DNA of 64,000 nt from Molanna angustata. Lineage: Eukaryota > Arthropoda > Insecta > Trichoptera > Molannidae. Positions within the stretch are counted from its first letter, which is position 1. Each line of letters opens with the position of its first letter. A program made the translations under genes and the position numbers. The notes beneath the pieces were generated by a model that had not been told where the DNA came from, made no database searches, and worked only from the letters and a program-made list of their open reading frames with translations. Below are positions 56,511-64,000 of the stretch, piece by piece. Location of the stretch: assembly GCA_963576475.1 (NCBI GenBank), contig OY754979.1, positions 31,445,278 to 31,509,277 of the forward strand. Direction: 5' to 3'.

Positions 56511-57574
56511 CGCTTAAGCTTGTATTTAAAGAATGTCGAGACGGACGAAAATAATGCAGACTTTCTGTTGCGTCTTTCAACGTCCGTTTTGCTGGGACCA
56601 AATATTTGTTTTTTTCGTGGTAATTTAAAGTTATTTAATGAACGAAATCACGAGCAGAAGGTGGAGGGATGGGTGTTGAAAGTTTGCCGAAGTGGGGCTG
56701 CTCAGTGGAGCTGAAAACTGTGAACAACTTTCATAACTTCGTCGGAGGAATTGCGTTTCAAATGAAACTTTTTATACCTCACCTAATATAGGTAGGTACC
56801 TACCTAAATAGCCGGCGGACGAATTAAACGGCTAAAGTTAAAACTTCTGCACCGACGATTTTTAATCGAATTTTATTTTTTATACGATCATTTGGAATTT
56901 CAATAAATTGGGTCGTTTTAATTGATTGAATTAATGTTTTATGGTGACTTTTAACTTTGTCATGGTGCGGCACAGTGAACAGATGCCCGATTTCGTATAA
57001 ACACTATAGGAGACAGGGACGTGCCTAGAACCTTCGGACTAGGCAAACCCTGAAGGAAAACTGGGAAATGTCGAAAATTTAATATTTTTTAGCATCGTTG
57101 TTCATTTTAGTTGCAATTAAAATATTTTAAAATCAAATGCCAAAATAATATTTACATTTGTGACCCTGTCAATTCTATCTACATACGGTTCAATTAGAAT
57201 AAAACAAATAATTTGAATAAATAAATATAATTTGAATAAAACAAACAAAAAAATATAAGGTATAGAATTTTTTAATATAATATTCATAAGCAAGCCAAGA
57301 TTTTCGGCTTTTATGAGCAATTCCACTACTGATAGGAGAAGGTAGAATTTAAGTATAATTATTATGTTTTAAGTATTTTGTAAGAGAATTTTCTTTCCTG
57401 CTCTTAACTCGATCAATGTACTCGAGGTTTCTGTTTGAGTAAGTAAATAAATACATAAAATAAAATACATTTTATGCATTTTATTTTCCTTCATATATAC
57501 ACTGTAGGTAGGTTCTGTTGTACTGAAAGCTTCACATGGTTTGGGGTGGTTGGAAGAGATTGTCCTATGGCATT
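56511..57574. other. Unassigned non-coding DNA
   Basis: One 78-residue open frame covers 56,478-56,714 without a recognisable domain. The rest is AT-rich, with no repeat family noted. Confidence 0.45.
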
Positions 57575-58345
57575 ATTTATTTATTTATATTCGGGAAACA
57601 AACAGCTTAATACAATATAAGGGATTAACAATAAAATAATAACTGCTATGCCAATAACATGTTTCCACAAGTATACAGATAAAATTATACTATGTAAGAA
57701 GTAGGAAGTAAATATTATTGAGTTAGGAGGGAGTTAAGAGGGAATAGGGAGGGAAGAGGGGGAGTACAGAAGGAGAGGGATTAGTTTATATGAATAATTA
57801 ATTATTGTAAGAGAAGTTTTGATTTGATATTAGTTATTGAGGAGTTGAATAAGTCAAATTCGTTTAAGTGCTCATTGAAGAAGTGTGATGCTCGATATAT
57901 GAATGCATGTTGTTTAGCGCTTGTGTTACAGTGAGGCAGGTGTAATAAGTGGTGGGATCGGGTAGCTCGGGTGGGAACTCGAAGAGCTAATCGTTCAAGC
58001 AGTTCCGGGCAATCCACGATGGAGTTGGCGATTTTATATAAGTAGACGGCGTCGGAAATATTTCTGCGGTCTTCCAATGTGCTAAGTTTAAAGAACTCAG
58101 CAGTTCAGAGTTCGGAAGGAACGAAAATCGAGGTACTTTAGGAATCTATTCTGAATTTTTTCTATTCTATGTATGTAGGTAGAGTACCTAGGATTCCAGA
58201 CTTGTGAAGAATATTCTAGAATGCTGCGCACATATGTAAAGTATAATGTTTTCAATGTAGATATCTTGTTAAAATGCTTGCATGTGCGGAGGATAAAGCC
58301 GAGGATCCTATGAGGATTATGATTATCTTTGTACATAAACTAAAT
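57575..58345 (-). pseudogene. Jockey/CR1-like LINE 3' fragment
   Basis: The minus strand reads HRILGFILRTCKHFNKISTL, YFTYVRSILEYSSQVWNP and QNRFLKYLDFRS. After a frameshift near 58,085 it continues LYKIANSIVDCPELLERLAL and ASHFFNEHLNEFDLFNSSI. The tail TTATTTATTTATAT lies at about 57,575-57,590. Layout and wording are close to the 20.2-21.2 kb LINE ([16 protein letters not shown]). Confidence 0.75.
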
Positions 58346-58689
58346 AAACAAGTGTGCTGCAAAATTATGGTTTCACAAATGTGTGCAATATTTTGTTAGA
58401 AAGTAATAAAAGTTATGTTCCCTAGTGTAATCATTGTATGGCTGCAGTGCATTATCAAAGACGGACAGTTGAACTTACACTGGTCGACATAAATTTCATT
58501 ACAAATGTACCAGATCCGTTGAGAGAGCGAGAGAGATCTTTAGAGAAATAGAAAATAACTTTATTACCAAGCTTTGCACTGTTTATGATTGCAACATATT
58601 ATGCACCAGTGATGTAACATCATCGTTCACATAATATTTTTACTAGACTACTGTTTAAAAATAGAAAGTAATAAGTCCGATTCTATAAC

Positions 58690-58795
58690 TTTTTAAGAAC
58701 GTTCCGGCTAACGTCTGTTTGAACAAGGAACAAAAAAATAGTTTTGTCTTAAAAGAACGTTGAACGTCTGTTTGAACAAGGAACCAATGATTATT
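58690..58795. repeat. Short direct repeat
   Basis: AACGTCTGTTTGAACAAGGA occurs at about 58,712 and 58,766. Confidence 0.7.
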
Positions 58796-58959
58796 TTTCA
58801 AATACTCATAACCATTCGAAATCAGCAAGTATTTTTTTAGTCAGGTATAATAATATATAAGTATTATGGAGTTCTATCAAGAAACTGTCCATCAATAAAC
58901 TAAATCCATTTAAACCAGCTATGAATGTTTCTGGAGAGTAATTAGAAAATATATGATTG

Positions 58960-59635
58960 AAAGAATCACAATTTTAAATATCTTGGAAGTCTTCTCACTG
59001 ATGATTTAGATCCTGACAAAGAACTAAGGTTCCGCATGGAGACAGCTCGCACGATGTTTTCAGAATGAAGACACTGTTTTGTGACGATAGCTAAAACCTT
59101 AAATAACCTGATGAAGTGCTACACATGGTCAATACTTCTATAATGGATTTGAAACCTGGACCATAAAGGTCAATATGCTTAACCGTCTGGAGATAAAGTA
59201 TGAAATGTGGAGGTATTCATGAGAGCAAATGTCGAGCGCGAGCTGGGTGACACAATAAAGCGACGAAAGATATCATATTTGGATCATGTTCTGCGAGGGA
59301 AAAAGGACAGGCTGCTCAAATTGATTATGAAAGGCTGCAATAGAGCTACGCCGCAGAATAGGAAGACGTCAGATGTCATGGCTTCGCAACATTCGTGAGT
59401 GGACCGGCATCAGAGACGTCGGTAGATAGAGATGCCTTCTCAGCAGTGAATTCACTACAATAGAGTGACGCCTCAGAATAGTAAGACGTCAGATGTCATG
59501 GCTCCGCAACTTTCGTTAGTGGACCGGCATCAGAGACGTCGGCTAATTGTTCCGTACGGCGGCGGGTAGAGATGCCTTCTCAGCAGTGAAAGGGGGAACC
59601 TGATATGGCACGAAGAAGAAGAAGAAAACGATAGG
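58960..59635 (+). pseudogene. Degraded RTE-like LINE with GAA tail
   Basis: Pieces read FKYLGSLLTDDLDPDKELRF, KRRKISYLDHVLRGKKD and, in another frame, RRIGRRQMSWLRNIREWTGI with AAGRDAFSAV. A segment is duplicated (about 59,337-59,435 and 59,456-59,560). It ends in GAAGAAGAAGAAG. Confidence 0.6.
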
Positions 59636-59929
59636 TATCATACATTAAATTTCGCTACTCGCACCACCACCCGCTCTGCATATGAGGACTGTAATCGGCC
59701 ACTTCACAGAACGCTAAGAAAGATCGACAAGAAAAAAAAATGCATAGCATGAAAAGTAGCTCATGGAGCCCTCTAGATTAGCAATCTTGACACCATAATG
59801 CAAAAGAATAATGGACCTCAGATCTTTTAAATGAAAAATATCAGGGGTATGACCAAGATCTCTGTAAAAAAATAACTTACTGGGAATCTAACAATAGTAA
59901 GGAACCATACCTAACTATAACTATTGTTC

Positions 59930-60195
59930 ATTGTTTATTGTATTTTATCCCGCCTAGGTTCTTTACAGAACACTTGGGTTCATCGTTACATGGTTCACAA
60001 TTTAAAATATTATGGTCACAATAATTGATATAATACATTGAAATAACATGACATCATGGTTTAACAGAGTACAGATATAACATATTAAAGAGTAAATAAA
60101 AAAATAAAGAATATAGAGAAACAAAAAATATGTATTAGGTATACAACATAAGCAATTCGGGGAAAAAAAGAAAAGAAAAATTTAGTGCTAGAAGG
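59930..60195 (-). repeat. Probable LINE 3' UTR remnant, target of the hAT insertion
   Basis: AT-rich tail-like sequence with TTTATTGTATTTTATCCCGC at its left end. It resembles the LINE 3' UTRs at 54.1 and 57.6 kb in layout, though no coding part is left. It resumes beyond 60,990. Confidence 0.3.
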
Positions 60196-60203
60196 ATGTA
60201 AAG

Positions 60204-60981
60204 CAGGGATGGGCAAACAGTCGATCGCGATCGACCGGTCGATCGCGAGCGGTATTAGGGTCGATCGCGCGCATACTTACAAAAATGTACCTAAAAGTTT
60301 ACAAAGCCCTGCCCGGCCGGCGTATAAATCAATTGAAAAAAAAAATTTGAAAAATTTTGCAGCTTTGAAAGCAAGAGCAAGCACAGTATCAAATTACAAT
60401 AATTAGGAAACAGAAGTTGGAAATATCCTCAGTGAATTTGAAAGACGTTTTTCAGACTTACAAAAATTGACAAACGTTGCTACTTTCATGACTTATCCAT
60501 TTTCTTGTGAGGATGTTGAAATAATTGCTTCTGAAATGTCGAATACTTTTGACATGGACTTGCCTTCTCTTGAAAACGAAATAATGCAGATTATTTCAGA
60601 CATACACCTCAAAGCCAGAGCAACAGATACCACATTTTGGTCTCTTTTAACGCAAGAAAAATACCCAAATCTAAAGCAAATTGCCCAACAATTAGCTACT
60701 TTGTTTGGGTCAACGTATTTGTGTGAATCTGCATTTTCTGAAATGCAAATAATTAATACCGCGATCGGCTTACTGACGAACATCTGTCTTCGTGTTTACG
60801 TTTGGCACTTAGTAAATACGTGCCTTCCTACGAGATATTAGCGGAAAACACGCAGTGCCATTCTAAGACCTCTAAGTAGTATGTAGGTAAGTACCAATTA
60901 TTTTTTCTACTGGTGAGTCGATCGCTCGTCGTCCAATTTTTATGTTGTAGTCCGCTGATGATGTAAGTCTGCCCACCCCTG
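60204..60981 (+). mobile_element. hAT element relic, 8-bp TSD
   Basis: The ends CAGGGATGGGCAAAC and the complement of GTCTGCCCACCCCTG are hAT-type inverted repeats. ATGTAAAG is duplicated perfectly at 60,196-60,203 and 60,982-60,989. Subterminal GATCGCGATCGACCGGTCG-like repeats are present at the left, with a TCGATCGCTCG version at the right. Confidence 0.9.
60400..60875 (+). pseudogene. hAT transposase C-terminus, frameshifted
   Basis: The frame reads FMTYPFSCEDVEIIASEMSN and QQLATLFGSTYLCESAFSEM, the hAT dimerisation region, up to about 60,757. A frameshift then moves the continuing RLTDEHLSSCLRLALSKY into another frame. All N-terminal catalytic parts are missing. It resembles the ZBED5/GTF2IRD2-type hAT transposases. 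Confidence 0.8.
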
Positions 60982-60989
60982 ATGTAAAG

Positions 60990-61539
60990 TGTGAAGGGTC
61001 CTACTAGCATCATGTCCAATAAACAGTTATTTTATATAAAAGTAAGGTACATAGCATTAAAAAAGCAGAAAGAATACAAAAACAAAGTCAAGGATGACAA
61101 ACCAAACAAATAGGTACACATATATAATAGTTAATTAATTAGTATGTTAGTGTTCATAAAATCACAGATTAGTTGGATTGATGTTTAGTATCTCGTCAGT
61201 AGACTAAAAAGCATGACAAAACTTTTAATAATTTCACATAATATTATTACACATGCACTTCATCATACTTTAAAAGTATTGTGTTTCAGATATTTAATAA
61301 ATCAAAATGTATTTTCGGCGCGTCACTGCTCTCAGGTTGTTAGAAACTCATTCAATTTTACACATGTCCAGTGAAGTTTAATGTCAAGAGATATGTTATA
61401 TTATATCTTAACAAAATGGCTGTCATATATATTACTTCACGACATACCTACATATTATCTACTACGTAATTACATACAGATGAGACGACACTGGTTTTGG
61501 GAATACACTCACGTGTTGTGCTTCCTTTATTTACTAGAC
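60990..61539. other. Unassigned AT-rich DNA
   Basis: No gene or repeat family is recognised beyond the continuation of the hAT target sequence. Confidence 0.4.
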
Positions 61540-61990
61540 CTACAATACGACATAGAGATGTGCTGTCAAGTTGACATTAAACGCAAAATATTCAATACAA
61601 TAAATAATCATACAACTACGTAAATAATACGTTGAGAAATTACATTTAATTGAAAAATGTGATAAAATACGAAAACATAATAAACTTATTCCTAACCTCA
61701 AATGACAAAGGCGTTGATAACATGTTTCCTGCAACCAATTTCCATTCAATCTATAAAGCAACTCGCTCACGCGAGACGGTATTATTGTTAAAGACTAATC
61801 GAAAATTATACGGGATGCAATAAAATACGACAGCGAAATAATAGTATGTGTATGTGAATCTCCATTCCTCTTTATTTTTGGTTGGGTTAGGTTAGGTTAG
61901 GTTAATCTCCATTCCTCTTTATTTTTGGTTAGGTTAGGTTACCTTTTCATATCTATTCAACAAGGAAATATAAAATAACCAGCCATAATA
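61540..61990. repeat. Dispersed repeat with duplicated TTAGG cluster
   Basis: It shares segments with 12,345-12,900. At 61,857-61,942, CTCCATTCCTCTTTATTTTT is present twice, each time followed by GGTTAGGTTAGG-type sequence (three and two units). Confidence 0.5.
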
Positions 61991-62423
61991 AAATGAATTG
62001 TTTTTTGATGTTGCATTTCTCTTAGACTGACTAATAGTTAATGGTTAATGGTCATTGTTATATTATAGGTCAAATAAATATAATTCAGAGGGAATCCCCG
62101 AACTGATTAAACTTAGGTATATATAAGTAGGTATGCAAACATGTGTCTGGTTTTATAATGCTAGCAGATAAAAATAAAATGACATTAGGCGACGAGTGTT
62201 CAAAGGATTCTGTTGCTTTTGTGAATAATATTTTTCATTTGTGGTTTATTTGTGGTTTTGCTAGTAATACATTAATTTTAATTTACATTGCCTCGCTTTC
62301 AATTAGAGTGAGCATATTCATTAAAATTTTTAAAATATATAATATGAATAATTTTATTGAAATTTTAACATGGAATTAATTGAAATTTGTGAAAAAATTA
62401 AATAAATTTAAGTAATATTTACA

Positions 62424-62512
62424 TGCAGAGTGGTTAGTGCGCTGGTTTAGTAACCCAGTGGTCGTGAGTTCAAACCCTGCTACGACCGATTTTTTTCACC
62501 TAATTAGTTTTT
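62424..62512 (+). repeat. SINE-A head
   Basis: GCAGAGTGGTTAGTGCGCTG, TTTAGTAACCCAGTGG and GAGTTCAAACCCTGC keep the head order. The body is replaced by another repeat (62,520-62,600, also at 20,160-20,225). Confidence 0.65.
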
Positions 62513-62679
62513 CATATCCATTCATTTCTTCTCTATTATTTCATCTGTCAAAATTTTCAAAATGCTCTCACGATCTGGAATATTGAGATATTTTTTTATT
62601 TTTTGAAATTTTGTTAAAATAAAAATTCACTCAACCGAGTGAATTTTTATTTTCGAGTGATTTTTTATTTATTTTTTTA

Positions 62680-62814
62680 TAAAGTTGCGAGTTCGAATCC
62701 TGCCACGACCGATTTCGTTCATCTATAGCACAAGCATTTATGCTTAATTTAGGGAGTGTATGAGGATGTATATGTAATTGTTTCAAGGACATATTCATTC
62801 TTAAAAAAAAAAAG
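62680..62814 (+). repeat. SINE-A, lacking the first half of the head, with A-tail
   Basis: It starts at GCGAGTTCGAATCCTGCC (B box), continues through GCACAAGCATTTATGCTTAA and GGACATATTCATTC, and ends in an A-run at about 62,800-62,813. Confidence 0.7.
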
Positions 62815-62859
62815 ATTTTTGATGCATTCAAGAATTGTCAAAATTTAAAGAAAAAATCT

Positions 62860-63080
62860 ATGGTCTGCTACCTATATCATTGTGAAAGAAATTTCATATT
62901 TGTATGAAAAATGTATATAACAGAAATAAAATAGCTTCTGTATTGGAAAATTGAGTGACCAACTTCATATTGTTATTGTATGTGTCTCTATAGACAAGTG
63001 TATTTTTTACTCTCCACTTCTATCTTCCTCAAGGGGTAGGCAGTGAGAACCGAACACCGCATTCTTCTATCTCGATACAC
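62860..63080. repeat. Dispersed repeat, also flanking the 20.2-21.2 kb LINE
   Basis: CAACTTCATATTGTTATTGT, GACAAGTGTATTTTTTACTC and GGGGTAGGCAGTGAGAACCG match 21,270-21,400. Confidence 0.55.
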
Positions 63081-63404
63081 AATCCATCGCCTCACCAACA
63101 TTGATACATTGTCACATACATGCTCATCTTGATAGTAATACAAATGTTTAATATCAATTTCTCAACAGGTATCATGTAGACAGTGATAATTGAGTTTCTA
63201 TGAGTTTCGTGACAGTGTTTTTGTGTGTATGGTGTATTGTGAAAACTTTTGTCCTCTGTGAATCTAATATTTCTTTAAAAATCTAATATGATTGTTCTTC
63301 ATAAAAATGCATTGAGGGATTGTCAATCTACAAAGAAGAAAAAATATACACCTACCATGTAGTGCAGAGTTTAGTGTTGGTCACAGCCCATACGTTTAAA
63401 AAAT

Positions 63405-63500
63405 AATGAATATGTCCTTGTAATAAGTTCATAACATACATCCCCACACATTCTCTAAACTATGCATAAATGCTTGTGCACGATTTGAACTCGCGACGAA
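63405..63500 (-). repeat. SINE-A, degraded and shortened
   Basis: ATGAATATGTCCTTGT, GCATAAATGCTTGTGC and GATTTGAACTCGCGAC are inverted SINE-A segments with internal deletions. Confidence 0.55.
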
Positions 63501-63732
63501 TAAATGAAAAAAATCATACCTACGTAGAGAAGAAAAAAATCTAAAACGTAAATTGTATGTAAATTATCAAGCAAGAATTGTATGTAAGAAGGGGAAATTT
63601 ATTCTACGGTTCTTTTTGTTTACCTCGAATAAAGAAAAATGATCCGATGTTGTACATTTATACCTAACTTTTAATCAAATATTTTTTCAGTTATTCGTGC
63701 AACGACTACATAATATTCGAAGATAATACAAG

Positions 63733-63862
63733 ATGAGGGTTTTTGGAGTTATGATACTGGTAATGCTGTTCATCCAGCAAATCTCTTGCAGAAAGTTCAG
63801 CGATGTTGAACTGGCAAAGGAACTGAAAAGCCAGGGCATGCCTGTGGACCAAATAAACGATT
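63733..63862 (+). CDS. C-type lysozyme-like secreted protein, exon 1 (partial gene)
   Basis: Lysozymes of this type cut peptidoglycan outside the cell. The first exon gives 43 codons plus one base before a GTAAGT donor at 63,863. A hydrophobic signal peptide (MRVFGVMILVMLFIQQISC) is followed by RKFSDVELAKELKSQG, which aligns with the K-x-F-x-x-C-E-L-a start of mature C-type lysozyme. The exon stops in phase 1 after IND, where the family has its tryptophan codon and then VC; chicken and insect lysozymes also have an intron there. The first half-cystine of the family is V here, so the disulfide to the C-terminal cysteine could not form. The rest of the gene lies past the window edge. It could be a non-bacteriolytic lysozyme-like paralogue or a degenerate copy. 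Confidence 0.65.
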
Positions 63863-63896
63863 GTAAGTTATTGCGTTCGTAAATAAAAATATTTCC

Positions 63897-64000
63897 AGCA
63901 CGACACAATTACAAAACGACACACATGTATCTTACTCATGACTCCAAAAAGACATAATCACTCACATTACAGCACGACACAATTACAAAACGACACACAT
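63897..64000. repeat. 74-bp-spaced direct repeat at the window edge
   Basis: A 30-bp word beginning AGCACGACACAATTAC occurs at 63,897-63,926 and again at 63,971-64,000, within the first intron of the lysozyme-like gene. It may be the start of a tandem array that continues outside. Confidence 0.8.

Noticed and set aside
61857..61942. Telomere or subtelomere signal from TTAGG repeats
   Set aside because: Only two to three units at each site, inside a dispersed repeat; far too short for telomeric DNA.
62143..62379. 78-residue membrane-like protein
   Set aside because: AT-rich frame with hydrophobic residues expected by chance; no ATG context, splice partner or known domain supports it.

Overview
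This is a eukaryotic nuclear window: AT-rich, with introns bounded by GT/AG, and mostly transposable elements. An insect, probably a moth or butterfly, fits best. Evidence for that is BEL/Pao, R1-, RTE- and Jockey-like retroelements, short TTAGG runs, a C-type lysozyme exon of insect form, and a LINE C-terminus (about 44.7-44.9 kb) that I recall from Lepidoptera. No bacterial features are present.

Two host genes can be supported. The first fills 7.7-32.2 kb on the + strand: mitochondrial isoleucyl-tRNA synthetase (IARS2). Twelve exons join in frame to a 972-residue protein with the HIGH and KMSKS motifs, the editing-domain motifs and a C-terminal four-cysteine zinc site. Its introns are packed with mobile DNA. 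These include LINE fragments (RTE-like at 17.1-18.3 and 22.6-23.1 kb; Jockey/CR1-like at 20.2-21.2 and 24.2-26.2 kb), SINEs, foldback MITEs, a 12 x 46 bp minisatellite, a nested SINE/Mutator-like/MITE stack at 14.2-15.3 kb and a large palindrome at 26.2-28.1 kb. The second gene enters at the right edge: exon 1 of a C-type lysozyme-like secreted protein (63,733-63,862) whose first conserved cysteine is replaced.

Between the genes (32.2-63.7 kb) the DNA is almost entirely repeats. The clearest units are: a complete BEL/Pao retrotransposon (35,174-41,570) with two 365-bp LTRs that look identical, a 5-bp target duplication and a long open frame in which the first half of RNase H is missing; a 23-copy, 109-bp tandem array (50,094-54,091) that looks like an amplified LINE 3' UTR and is split by a 1.5-kb inverted-repeat element carrying an R1-type LINE piece; a 778-bp hAT relic with a perfect 8-bp target duplication (60,204-60,981); and several LINE fragments.

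At least three tRNA-derived SINE families are dispersed here (called SINE-A, B and C). A further 0.4-0.55 kb element, called R530, occurs five times. Its copies carry 10-14 bp target duplications and recurrent internal inversions, so it looks LINE-mobilised. Many insertions are nested, which allows their relative ages to be read.
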